From Belliella alkalica (lineage in GTDB: Bacteria > Bacteroidota > Bacteroidia > Cytophagales > Cyclobacteriaceae), in NCBI RefSeq assembly GCF_022549785.1, contig NZ_JAKZGO010000001.1, positions 124,001 through 188,000 on the forward strand: DNA of 64,000 nt. Direction: 5' to 3'. The translations under genes were made by a program, and so were the position numbers. The first letter of the stretch is position 1. Each line of letters opens with the position of its first letter. The notes beneath the pieces were generated by a model that was given only the letters and a program-made list of their open reading frames with translations, ran no database searches and was not told where the DNA came from. Of the stretch, positions 9,413 to 19,076 are shown piece after piece.

Positions 9413-9757
9413 TTAAGTATATAAATAAGCCCATGCAATCAATGCTAATTGTAAAGGCAGTCGAAGCAGCAAGGCCCATTTTGGTATTCCTTTCGCTCCT
9501 TTTTGATACATATAAAGATTGGCAGGAAAAACTGCTATCAATAAAATGATAATCCCAAAAGCTGCATATTGCCTCGTCAGAGGAAACAACAAACAAATTC
9601 CAAAAAGAATTTCAAAAGCTCCTGCCATTGCATTCATTATCTTGGGATAAGGAATATACGGTGGAATTATGCGTAGAAACATTCTCGGTTTCAGAAAATG
9701 CATCACTCCAGCAAAAACATATAGGCCACTCATCAAATAAAGAAAAAATGAATGCAT
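9413..9757 (-). CDS. DoxX-family membrane protein
   Basis: 114-aa integral membrane protein with four predicted spans (around 5-22, 42-60, 66-83 and 93-112). The GLYVFAGVMHFLKP opening and the NAMAGAFEILFGICLLFP block are typical of DoxX/DoxD-like proteins. Its role is not defined; relatives link to thiosulphate oxidation or oxidative stress. It sits 13 bp upstream of the RNA helicase and probably shares its transcript. Confidence 0.8.
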   Translation of the reverse strand: MHSFFLYLMSGLYVFAGVMHFLKPRMFLRIIPPYIPYPKIMNAMAGAFEILFGICLLFPLTRQYAAFGIIILLIAVFPANLYMYQKGAKGIPKWALLLRLPLQLALIAWAYLYT

Positions 9758-9954
9758 GTAGAATTGCTCTTGTAATTGGTGATCAATGTTTATATTGAGA
9801 CTAAATGTATCACAATACTCTCACATAAGCAATAATCCCTCCTTTTTTCATCATACTTCCTTTTTATTTTCACTATTCAGCAGGTTGAATGGTTTCGAAA
9901 CTCATTTACATTTCAAAAGTACTGGAAAAGGGAAAATGGAGAAACGTAGCTTGC

Positions 9955-9983
9955 TTGCTTCCAAAAACAATCCACTATATTTG
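9955..9983 (+). promoter_or_regulatory. predicted tyrS promoter
   Basis: An exact Bacteroidota -7 box TATATTTG (9976-9983) is preceded, after 18 bp, by TTG (9955-9957). It is 29 bp upstream of the tyrS ATG, so the mRNA would begin close to 9990 with a short leader. Confidence 0.6.
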
Positions 9984-10012
9984 CACCTTCAAAAAACAAC
10001 AAACTGATTACA

Positions 10013-11305
10013 ATGAACAACTTTATCGAAGAATTGCGCTGGAGAGGAATGCTTCAGGACATGACACCAGAAATCGAAGAACACCTAAATAAAGGGATGG
10101 CTTCTGCATATCTAGGTTTCGATCCAACGGCAGATTCTTTGCATATCGGTCATTTGGTGGGTGTAATGACGCTTTTACACTTCCAAAGAGCGGGACACAA
10201 ACCTTTCGCTTTGGTTGGTGGAGCTACTGGTATGATTGGTGACCCTAGTTTCAAATCAGCAGAAAGAAACCTTTTGGATAAGGAAACCTTAGACCACAAT
10301 ATCTCCTGTATCAAAAGACAGTTGGGGAAATTTCTAGACTTCAATCAGGGTTCTGAAAATAAAGCTGAGTTGGTAAACAATCACGATTGGATGGCTGATT
10401 TTTCATTTTTGGATTTTATCAGAGATGTCGGAAAGCATATCACCGTCAATTACATGATGGCCAAAGATTCTGTAAAAAGAAGACTGGAAGATGGAAATGG
10501 ACTCTCGTTCACAGAATTTACTTACCAGTTGATTCAAGGGTATGATTTCTACCATCTGTGGAAAAATAACAATGTGAGCGTCCAACTTGGAGGTTCCGAT
10601 CAATGGGGAAATATCGTGACTGGGACAGAAATGATCCGAAGAATGGGGTCTGGATCTGCATATGCCCTTACTGTGCCTTTGATAACCAAAGCAGATGGTA
10701 CCAAATTTGGGAAAACCGAGGGAGGTTCAGTATGGCTTGATCCAGAGAAAACATCACCTTATGCATTCTATCAGTTTTGGCTAAATGTCTCAGACGAAGA
10801 TGCAGCTAAGTATATAAGAATATTCACTACTCTTGACCAAGAGTCAATTTCGCAGATAGAAAAAGAACACCAAGAAGCTCCACATTTGCGTGCCTTACAA
10901 AAAGAAATTGCAAAGCAAGTGACGGTCATGGTTCATAGTGAGCAAGATTATGAAATGGCTGTCAAAGCATCTGATATTCTATTTGGAAAATCTTCCACAG
11001 AGGATTTGGCAGCATTGGATGAGAGGACATTCTTACAAGTATTTGATGGCGTTCCCCAAGTACAGCTTTCAAAAACAGATTTTGAAAGCACAGGTACTGT
11101 ATTGGATCTTTTGGCTGAAAAAGCAGGCCAAGCTATCTTTCCTTCAAAAGGTGAAGGTAGAAAAATGATTCAAGGCGGAGGTGTAAGCATCAACAAAGAA
11201 AAAATCAACGATCCTAATGCTTCTGTAGAAGCCGTTTTGTTACAAGGCAAATATTTGCTTGTTCAAAAAGGAAAGAAGAATTATTATATTATTGAGGTGG
11301 TTTAG
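10013..11305 (+). CDS. tyrS: tyrosyl-tRNA synthetase
   Basis: Class I aminoacyl-tRNA synthetase that attaches tyrosine to tRNA-Tyr; 430 aa, the normal length. HIGH motif at residues 44-47 (SLHIGHLVG), the tyrosine-pocket block [12 protein letters not shown] and GGSDQWGN, and the KMSKS-equivalent KFGKT at 231-235. An S4-like RNA-binding domain ends the protein ([15 protein letters not shown]). Transcribed from its own promoter and followed by a hairpin terminator. The CRISPR array begins 276 bp downstream. Confidence 0.97.
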   Translation: MNNFIEELRWRGMLQDMTPEIEEHLNKGMASAYLGFDPTADSLHIGHLVGVMTLLHFQRAGHKPFALVGGATGMIGDPSFKSAERNLLDKETLDHNISCIKRQLGKFLDFNQGSENKAELVNNHDWMADFSFLDFIRDVGKHITVNYMMAKDSVKRRLEDGNGLSFTEFTYQLIQGYDFYHLWKNNNVSVQLGGSDQWGNIVTGTEMIRRMGSGSAYALTVPLITKADGTKFGKTEGGSVWLDPEKTSPYAFYQFWLNVSDEDAAKYIRIFTTLDQESISQIEKEHQEAPHLRALQKEIAKQVTVMVHSEQDYEMAVKASDILFGKSSTEDLAALDERTFLQVFDGVPQVQLSKTDFESTGTVLDLLAEKAGQAIFPSKGEGRKMIQGGGVSINKEKINDPNASVEAVLLQGKYLLVQKGKKNYYIIEVV

Positions 11306-11401
11306 GTTCTTACAAATGATTCAAAATTCACCTCCAATGAGTGGATATAATGAATTTAGTCCCGAAATTTAAATAGGTTATATGGCCTAAAATACTAACA
11401 A

Positions 11402-11436
11402 AATGGCTCTAGGAATGTTTTTCTAGAGTCATTTTA
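11402..11436 (+). terminator. tyrS terminator
   Basis: Inverted repeat AATGGCTCTAG / CTAGAGTCATT (one G-T wobble) followed by TTTT, about 100 bp after the tyrS stop. It separates tyrS transcription from the CRISPR array. Confidence 0.65.
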
Positions 11437-11581
11437 CATTTAAATGAAATATAATTGTACTTGTAAATCAATTATAAAATTCAACAAATTAAATCTAGCT
11501 AATTTCATTCATTGTGTTGAAAAAGAATCGGTTATATACATTCTTCTTATTCAAAGTGAATATCACTCTAACTCGAAATCC

Positions 11582-12311
11582 TATATAAATTGCTTTCAAA
11601 TTAGTACCTTCCTTAGGGAATCACAGCCCTATCAGGATCTTGGCAAGGTTATCGGTGGTTGTGAATTGCTCTCAAATTAGTACCTTCCTTAGGGAATCAC
11701 AGCATCCAATATTGACCCTAATACCTCTTTAGCGTTGTGAATTGCTCTCAAATTAGTACCTTCCTTAGGGAATCACAGCTGCGCATTTCAGATTTGCAAA
11801 GCCTGATAGGTTGTGAATTGCTCTCAAATTAGTACCTTCCTTAGGGAATCACAGCATAAGGTTAAAAACTGGTGTATGCCTATCAGTTGTGAATTGCTCT
11901 CAAATTAGTACCTTCCTTAGGGAATCACAGCTATATGAACAGAAAGGAGCTAATTGGGAAGGTTGTGAATTGCTCTCAAATTAGTACCTTCCTTAGGGAA
12001 TCACAGCCATAGAGCAAATAAACCTTATCAGGGAAGAGTTGTGAATTGCTCTCAAATTAGTACCTTCCTTAGGGAATCACAGCCCAAACCATCCATTGAA
12101 CTTCCTGATGTAAGTTGTGAATTGCTCTCAAATTAGTACCTTCCTTAGGGAATCACAGCTATCGCGAGCGTCATATTCCAGGCGGGCAAGTTGTGAATTG
12201 CTCTCAAATTAGTACCTTCCTTAGGGAATCACAGCAATATAAATTTATAGATTAAATAACAAATAGTTGTGAATTGCTCTCAAATTAGTACCTTCCTTAG
12301 GGAATCACAGC
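11582..12311 (+). CRISPR. type II-C CRISPR array, 10 repeats and 9 spacers
   Basis: Ten 46-bp repeats begin at 11582, 11658, 11734, 11810, 11886, 11962, 12038, 12114, 12190 and 12266. All nine spacers are exactly 30 bp. The repeat starts GTTGTGAATTGCTCTC, ends AGGGAATCACAGC, and is identical in nine copies; the first copy is degenerate at its 5' end. Repeat bases 2-25 pair with the tracrRNA anti-repeat at 18984-19006, which fixes the crRNA sense to the plus strand. Each full repeat holds a promoter-like TTG-N19-TACCTTCC. The array converges with the minus-strand cas genes, and an intrinsic terminator follows the last repeat. The final spacer (12236-12265) is very AT-rich. Confidence 0.97.
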
Positions 12312-12346
12312 ATACCCCACGTTAAGTGGCTGGTATGCTGTTTTTT
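12309..12346 (+). terminator. intrinsic terminator closing the CRISPR array
   Basis: A 12-bp stem AGCATACC-CCAC / GTGG-GGTATGCT with a GTTAA loop and a two-base bulge, followed by TTTTTT (12341-12346). The left arm begins within the last three bases of the final repeat. It supports plus-strand transcription of the array. Confidence 0.8.
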
Positions 12347-12398
12347 AAGGACTTTTTTAGAAATTAAAAAAATGATTGATTTAATAAAATCTATATTC

Positions 12399-12431
12399 AG
12401 ATCTGGCAGGTTTTCAAAACCTGCCAGATCT
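12399..12431. repeat. REP-like palindrome downstream of cas2
   Basis: Perfect 33-bp palindrome with 16-bp arms (AGATCTGGCAGGTTTT and its complement) around a single C. It shares the core CTGNCAGGTTTT with the palindrome inside the RAYT gene, with an arm variant GATCTGGCAGG instead of GACCTGCCAGG. It lies 17 bp after the cas2 stop and may also act as a terminator or mRNA-stabilising hairpin for the cas operon. Confidence 0.75.
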
Positions 12432-12447
12432 TCCCTACTTTCCCCAC

Positions 12448-13684
<1,237 letters not shown>

Positions 13685-13698
13685 ATAAGTTTAAATTT

Positions 13699-13738
13699 AA
13701 AGACCTGCCAGTCCGCCGCGGCGGGCTGGCAGGTCTTT
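13699..13738. repeat. REP-like palindrome between RAYT and cas1
   Basis: A 40-bp hairpin: outer arms AAAGACCTGCCAG / CTGGCAGGTCTTT around the self-complementary CCGCCGCGGCGG. The outer arms match the palindrome inside the RAYT gene, but the GC-rich core differs. It sits in the 85-bp gap between the RAYT stop and the cas1 start, so any cas9-RAYT-cas1 transcript must pass it. It could attenuate or process the mRNA. Confidence 0.75.
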
Positions 13739-13769
13739 GCGTTCATTACTCCAAATATTTATTGATTAA

Positions 13770-14348
13770 TCATTCCTTTTTCATTTCCATCATATTTTTC
13801 ACATGCTCCCGGCCATCAAAGAAATTATTATAATAAGTTCTCTCTACATTTGAAGGTTTTTCGGGATTCTGATATGCATGCCAACTTGACCATTTCCAGT
13901 TTGCATGATCTTTGACAAAACCATGCTTTACCGGATTAAGGTGGATATAAAAGAAAGGTTCCTGCCATTGTCTTTCGTCGAGAATGGGGGTTCTTTTAAA
14001 ATGTTCGACAAAAAGGCTTCCTCTTCTTTCAAATCTTTTGTTAAAAGCTTTATAGTAAGAATTAAAAAAATCGCTAAAAGCTTTCTTGACCGGATTTTTT
14101 GAGGCATGACCAAGCTTGGTAGGAGAAAGACCTGCCAGGTTTTGAAAACCTGGCAGGTCTAAACCTGACTTTACACAGACTAGCAAATGAAAATGATTTG
14201 GCATCAGACAAAAGGCATAGGTGTCTACCATTTCCCCCAAATACTTAGTGTACTGCTGTAAGAAAAAGCGATAATTTTCCTCTTCTCGGAAGATATTCTC
14301 TATTCCGTTGGCATGGTTAAAGATATGGTAAGATAGACCTAGTTCCAT
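13770..14348 (-). CDS. REP-associated tyrosine transposase (RAYT / TnpREP, Y1 type)
   Basis: 192-aa HUH single-strand transposase of the IS200-related Y1 superfamily. The HUH motif is MPNHFHLLV (H52, H54) and the catalytic tyrosine is in FNSYYKAFNKRF (Y98 or Y99). The C-terminal FFYIHLNPVKHGFVKDHANWKWSSW block is typical of RAYTs. Such enzymes cut and spread short palindromic REP sequences rather than their own gene. Three such palindromes lie within 2 kb, one of them in this reading frame (residues 64-74, DLPGFQNLAGL). The start lies 2 nt after the cas9 stop on the same strand, so it is embedded in the cas operon. It looks intact. Confidence 0.9.
   Translation of the reverse strand: MELGLSYHIFNHANGIENIFREEENYRFFLQQYTKYLGEMVDTYAFCLMPNHFHLLVCVKSGLDLPGFQNLAGLSPTKLGHASKNPVKKAFSDFFNSYYKAFNKRFERRGSLFVEHFKRTPILDERQWQEPFFYIHLNPVKHGFVKDHANWKWSSWHAYQNPEKPSNVERTYYNNFFDGREHVKNMMEMKKE
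14128..14160. repeat. REP-like palindrome inside the RAYT coding sequence
   Basis: Perfect 33-bp palindrome with 16-bp arms (AGACCTGCCAGGTTTT and its complement) around one base. Its length is a multiple of three and the frame is kept; it encodes DLPGFQNLAGL between the HUH motif and the tyrosine helix. Confidence 0.8.
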
Positions 14349-14350
14349 TT

Positions 14351-17300
14351 TTAGAATTTATAGACATTTCCTATTCTATCAATACTCAGTTTTAAACAAC
14401 ACTCTTTAATTCTCATGTAAGATTCGATTGTTAATTCCTGTTTATTTAAACTTCCAAGCTCCCCAATTTTTGTTTTTGAATCATAATTTTTAATTAGTGA
14501 TGCAATATCACCTCTTACAAAATGACATTCTGATCCAGTACAACTTACCATTTTATAAATCCTATCAACTTGATCTTTTGAAAGATTATTGAAATCGATG
14601 GTATTAACATCTTCTTCAAGTTCCGGTACATACACTAATTCATTTGGAGATAAATGAAGAAAGAGTTTATCTCCTTTTTCATTTAAGAGTGGCACTGGAC
14701 CTTGGCCTTGTTTAAGTCTTTCCATTACTATATTAAATGGAATTGTTTCATAACTTCTCTTTCCTTCCTCGTTCACATATATAGCAAAGAACAAATTGGT
14801 TCCTTTAGCTGCTTCTACAAACTTGGCTTTTTTGTTCCCTTTATGTCCTATTTGGAACTTATTACCTTTTGTTTCATAAGTTCTAACTTTATAAATTGGC
14901 TGATGAAATTTCCCCCCATTTAAGGTTTGAATGTTTCTGTTCATTTCATCAATACCTTCAGGGGTGAATGCTAGCGTTTCAGGATCAATAATTTGACCTT
15001 TATCATTTTTGATACCTCTATAACTATTAAGATGATTTAGAAGTATAGTCTGAATTCCAGTATCTGTGATAGATTGGATTTTTTTCTCTGAAAAAGATGT
15101 ATCTAAGGAAACTCTAGATGCAGCCAGATCCTTTTCGAAAAAATAAATATCTACTTTAGATACATCTTTTCCTTCAAATTGATATTCTCTATCTTTGAAA
15201 AATTTAAAAAGAAGTTTATTGTCATAATTAAGGTTTTTGAGCTCAATTATTTTTTTCTTAAGCTTCTTATTCAGAATGGCATTGTGATTATCCAAAGCCA
15301 ACCTTAAAGCAACAGTTTTAACTTTTCTAAGCTCAATCAAGCCTGATACAGTATCCTTATGTATAGGCTTTCTGATAGCCCAAGCATCACCTTTAACTTG
15401 TTTAGTATGAGCCTTTACTGGATTGCCACTCTTATCTTTTCTTAACTTGCCTTCTTCATCAAAATAGCTTTTGTATTTATTTGAGGTTCTGTTGATAACC
15501 CTAAGGTTTTGTTTGAAGCTTACAACAACTTTTTCCAAATGTTCTTTTGTTTCAATTGTGAAAGATTCCCAAGGTTTGTGAAAAACCCATTCAAAATTTT
15601 CAGTTGAATCAGAGTTGGTCTTTTTGTAGCATAGCTTATGCTTTAAATCAAATCTCCGTTTCATTTTTTCATCCTTTCCTTTATATCTTTTACCCAATGC
15701 ATGCTCATTGTTCAAATAATTAGCATGATCTATTGTCGCACAAGCAATAACAAGGGCATCCAAAGCATGGTGTCTATGATCAATCCTCTTTTTTTTAAAT
15801 CCCCTTGCATACTCAATTGGAATAGTCGGTAAGAATTTCTGATGGTTTTTATTCCATGCAGTGAAGGCAGTACTTGCCGAAATTTGATTCATCCTTTCAA
15901 ACCTCGGAAGGATTAAGTCATTCCAAATATCATTCAAACCCCAATCATGTTTGAGCTCATTGGTGATTTTTCCATTTCCCGGAATAATATGCTTCGAATT
16001 AAACCCAGAGTCATTTTGATTAGACCTTACAATATTTGATAAAATAGAGGTAATATATTTACTTATGTATCTCGTATCATTCAATTGCCTTTCAACCATT
16101 TTTTCCGGTAATTCATCCATCAATAACTTCCTTTTCTTAGCAGGGTTTTTTGAATAATTTTCTTGGACAAAAGATTTAAATGCGTTTTCAGAAAAAATTT
16201 CAACTTCTTCTCCCATACCTAAAGTAACCCTTTGACCATGGAAATTTTTAATAAATTCAAACCCCATCATTTTATCCTTCAGCTTGTTAACAGCTGCTTC
16301 ACAAATGACTTTATTACTCAAACTATCATCAAAAAACCTCGATTGAGGAATTACATGTTCTATTTCATATGCTGAAGTAAAAAGCTTATTTAAGGGAATA
16401 ACTTTACCTGTATATGGAGACATGTATTTCTGTTCCAACCACAATTTGTATCTCTGTAAATCCGCTTTTGATGGCTGCGCCGTTTTACTGATTTTTAAAA
16501 TTTCATCTGGAATTTCAATACTGGATTTTAAAACACCTTCCTCATAGATTTTGAGGATTTCTTGCTGCATAGGTGAAAATGGCCTTACATTGTAAACATC
16601 TGGGTCATGTAATAGCTCAGCCAGAAATGCTTTAATCCTAAGATTAGTATTTTCATTCTCTGATATTACTTTTGAAAGCCTCTCTCTTTCACTAGCTGGG
16701 TTTTTCATATCCCTACCTAGCTCTATATGTATTTCGTCAAAGAAATCCATGTTACCTTTTCCATATTTAACCCATATATCTTTTACCACTCTAAGAGTTT
16801 CAACAATCACCTGCTCAACAATTGGATTTCTTAATGAATGTTGTTTGAATTCTTTTATGAAACATTCTAATTCTTCACTTGAATTCCATTTAGTGATTTC
16901 TGAAGCTTCAGAATGCCTACCATAAACTAAGTAATTTACAAACCAAACAGGTAGTCCTTGAAAATCTTCAATAGAAGTAAACTCTTTCGAAAGTTCTCTG
17001 ATTTTATCTTTAATTTCTAGATCAAACTCACCGTTCAATATTTTTTCAATCCGTTCTATTGTTAAAGCTTCAATATTTTTTGAATTCCAATTAGATCCAA
17101 ACCTCATTAATGGGAGTAACCTTTTTATTGCTTTAAGTGAATATGCTCCATAATCACTTTTGTAGGGAGGTGTCTTCTTAAAGTTCTCTACAAAAGATTC
17201 AACATCAAGCCCATTTTTCTTAGAAAATGATTTCAGAGCTTTTTCAAATTCTATTTTATCGGTTACTGAATATATTATATGCCATAGTGATTCTTCAAAT

Positions 17301-18946
17301 TCATCTGTAAAAATCTCAGAGTTATAGTTTTTAACTTTTTCAAGCCTTTTTAAAATTTCATATCTTGTTGGATTACAAGGATATACTTTTGACTCTCCTT
17401 TCTCCACATCATAAACGTAATTCCATTTATAATTGGAACTTTCTTTAGTCAAGTCCTTTCCTTTCAATCCTTCTTTTGAAAGAAAGAAAGTCATTAACCT
17501 TTTACAGTCAATATCTTTTTGGATTATCAAAAAGTTTAAAAGGTCCTCAGTTTGATCAAGGTTGCCAAGAAAATTTTCAGTTACATATTTTTCATCCTTA
17601 ATTCTAATAATTCTTAGATTATTTATCCATTGTAACAATCTAAACTCTTGATATAATGGGTGAGATTTTGAAGCTACCTTCAAAGGAATCACTTTTTCTA
17701 AGCCATCTTCCTTGTAAACTCTAGCCTCTAAGGGGCAATTTGATATGGAGGACTTTTGACTTCTTAATGGTCTTTGGTAAAATATAATGTCCTCAACCAA
17801 AAGGTGAATGATATCCTGATTTAAAAGAAGATTTTGCTGTGAGATATTATTCCTATATAGCTCCCGGATACAATCCGATAAAATTCCTGTATCTGCAAGT
17901 TCGTGATGAAATCGCTTCTGTGATCTTAGAATGACGTTTATTTCCTCTTTATAAAATTTTCTTTCAATAGTTCTGATTAAGTCACCCTTAATTTTCTGTT
18001 TAGGGTTTGTAAGCAGGTTATCATAGATAAATTCTCCAACCGTCTTTTCAGAATCTTTTATTTCTTTTTCAGTTTTTTTCTTTCTAAGTCCCCAATCATC
18101 CTCGCTTGGAGCCCGGAAACTTCTTTTTTCATTTCCTTCTTTATCTAATTTCACATTACCATCTTCATCTAGATCTGTTGTCACAATGAAATCTTTCGAT
18201 TTATCTAACCAATCATCCATTGGGACTTTGCTTGACCTACGATAAACCCAACCATTTTCCAAGGTTAATGAATACCATGTTTCGCCTTTCCTATTAGGAC
18301 TATCATCGTTTTTGATTTCTATTACCCTTAAAGAATAGAATTCTTCCAATTTGTTAGGCTTCTCCTCTTCATCTTCACCCCTTAACTGATAATAGCCTCT
18401 TTTTTGATTAAAATTTAGTATTAACCAAGCCAACTCTTCTTTTTCTATCTTTTTAGAAAGGGCTTTTTTTCTCAAATAATAAATAGTCCAGTCATATGGG
18501 ATTTTTTTTCCATCGTCAACAAACTCTGGCTGACTAGATTTAAAATCTGAAAGCATTTCCTCAAACGAATTTTTGAAAATGAACTTGTTATCATCATACG
18601 CTAATTTTGGTTCTGACTCTCCAATAAACTTTCCTAACTTTTCCTGAAAATCTATTTGTTTAGAAAAATGAATAGGTAAAAAGTTTAATATGTTTAAAAC
18701 TCTTAATAACCTTTCTCTTCTTAGTAAATGTCTTTCTCTAAGCCTTCTAACTCCTCTCAATTTTGTTCTTTCCGCTGTCTGAGATATTGAATTTCCTTTT
18801 TCGAATTCTCCCAAAACATCTTGACTCATAGGGATAATTCTAGACCCCATTCCTAAAATCTTACCTTTCTTTTGTTCAAAATCCTGTTCCACCAAAGCCC
18901 AACCGATAGAGTTAGTCCCCAAATCCAATCCTAAAATCTTTTTCAT
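14351..18946 (-). CDS. cas9: type II-C CRISPR effector Cas9 (long Bacteroidota form)
   Basis: 1531-aa RNA-guided DNA endonuclease. RuvC-I is at the N-terminus (ILGLDLGTNSIGWALVE, D8), followed by an arginine-rich bridge helix (about 65-90, RRLRERHLLRRERLLRV). RuvC-II has E742 (HIELGRDMKN). The HNH domain has H864 in EIEHVIPQS with the later asparagines of SNKVICEAAVNKLK. RuvC-III is DHRHHALDAL with H1059/H1060 and D1063. All catalytic residues are present, so it should be active. The missing csn2 and cas4 mark subtype II-C; Bacteroidota members are long. The ATG at 18946 lies 27 bp from the divergent tracrRNA -7 box, so the two promoters must be closely linked. Confidence 0.97.
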   Translation of the reverse strand: MKKILGLDLGTNSIGWALVEQDFEQKKGKILGMGSRIIPMSQDVLGEFEKGNSISQTAERTKLRGVRRLRERHLLRRERLLRVLNILNFLPIHFSKQIDFQEKLGKFIGESEPKLAYDDNKFIFKNSFEEMLSDFKSSQPEFVDDGKKIPYDWTIYYLRKKALSKKIEKEELAWLILNFNQKRGYYQLRGEDEEEKPNKLEEFYSLRVIEIKNDDSPNRKGETWYSLTLENGWVYRRSSKVPMDDWLDKSKDFIVTTDLDEDGNVKLDKEGNEKRSFRAPSEDDWGLRKKKTEKEIKDSEKTVGEFIYDNLLTNPKQKIKGDLIRTIERKFYKEEINVILRSQKRFHHELADTGILSDCIRELYRNNISQQNLLLNQDIIHLLVEDIIFYQRPLRSQKSSISNCPLEARVYKEDGLEKVIPLKVASKSHPLYQEFRLLQWINNLRIIRIKDEKYVTENFLGNLDQTEDLLNFLIIQKDIDCKRLMTFFLSKEGLKGKDLTKESSNYKWNYVYDVEKGESKVYPCNPTRYEILKRLEKVKNYNSEIFTDEFEESLWHIIYSVTDKIEFEKALKSFSKKNGLDVESFVENFKKTPPYKSDYGAYSLKAIKRLLPLMRFGSNWNSKNIEALTIERIEKILNGEFDLEIKDKIRELSKEFTSIEDFQGLPVWFVNYLVYGRHSEASEITKWNSSEELECFIKEFKQHSLRNPIVEQVIVETLRVVKDIWVKYGKGNMDFFDEIHIELGRDMKNPASERERLSKVISENENTNLRIKAFLAELLHDPDVYNVRPFSPMQQEILKIYEEGVLKSSIEIPDEILKISKTAQPSKADLQRYKLWLEQKYMSPYTGKVIPLNKLFTSAYEIEHVIPQSRFFDDSLSNKVICEAAVNKLKDKMMGFEFIKNFHGQRVTLGMGEEVEIFSENAFKSFVQENYSKNPAKKRKLLMDELPEKMVERQLNDTRYISKYITSILSNIVRSNQNDSGFNSKHIIPGNGKITNELKHDWGLNDIWNDLILPRFERMNQISASTAFTAWNKNHQKFLPTIPIEYARGFKKKRIDHRHHALDALVIACATIDHANYLNNEHALGKRYKGKDEKMKRRFDLKHKLCYKKTNSDSTENFEWVFHKPWESFTIETKEHLEKVVVSFKQNLRVINRTSNKYKSYFDEEGKLRKDKSGNPVKAHTKQVKGDAWAIRKPIHKDTVSGLIELRKVKTVALRLALDNHNAILNKKLKKKIIELKNLNYDNKLLFKFFKDREYQFEGKDVSKVDIYFFEKDLAASRVSLDTSFSEKKIQSITDTGIQTILLNHLNSYRGIKNDKGQIIDPETLAFTPEGIDEMNRNIQTLNGGKFHQPIYKVRTYETKGNKFQIGHKGNKKAKFVEAAKGTNLFFAIYVNEEGKRSYETIPFNIVMERLKQGQGPVPLLNEKGDKLFLHLSPNELVYVPELEEDVNTIDFNNLSKDQVDRIYKMVSCTGSECHFVRGDIASLIKNYDSKTKIGELGSLNKQELTIESYMRIKECCLKLSIDRIGNVYKF

Positions 18947-18972
18947 ATATTTTTATTTTTGAGTTTATCTAC

Positions 18973-18980
18973 TATCTTTG
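18973..18980 (+). promoter_or_regulatory. tracrRNA -7 promoter box
   Basis: TATCTTTG matches the Bacteroidota TAnnTTTG box exactly. It predicts a start near 18985-18987, at the first base of the anti-repeat. No strong -33 element is visible in the T-rich sequence before it. Confidence 0.55.
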
Positions 18981-18983
18981 AAA

Positions 18984-19076
18984 TACTAATTTGAAGCAAT
19001 TCACAATAAGGATTATTCCGTTGTGAAAACATTTAAGAGGGCCTCGATAGATTTTTCTATCGAGGTCGTCTTTTTT
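18984..19076 (+). ncRNA. tracrRNA for Cas9
   Basis: The anti-repeat (18984-19006) begins TACTAATTTGAAGC and pairs with repeat positions 2-25 with a single bulged base. A nexus-like AAGGATTATTCC hairpin follows. The RNA ends with a strong terminator: CCTCGATAGA / TCTATCGAGG around TTTT (19042-19065), then TTTTTT at 19071-19076. TTCACAA of the anti-repeat is also complementary to TTGTGAA at 19020-19026, so a competing intramolecular hairpin is possible. It is transcribed away from cas9. Ends are predicted, not mapped. Confidence 0.85.

Noticed and set aside
9400-9438. ATG start for the RhlE-like helicase at 9438
   Set aside because: It overlaps the DoxX gene and adds 13 residues absent from typical RhlE N-termini; the TTG at 9399 fits better.
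11444-11680. 78-aa open frame at the start of the CRISPR array
   Set aside because: It runs through repeats and a spacer of the array and has no protein features.
11306-12447. Search for csn2 or cas4 near the array
   Set aside because: No frame of suitable size or motifs exists between tyrS and cas2, or between cas9 and the cyclophilin, so the locus is subtype II-C.
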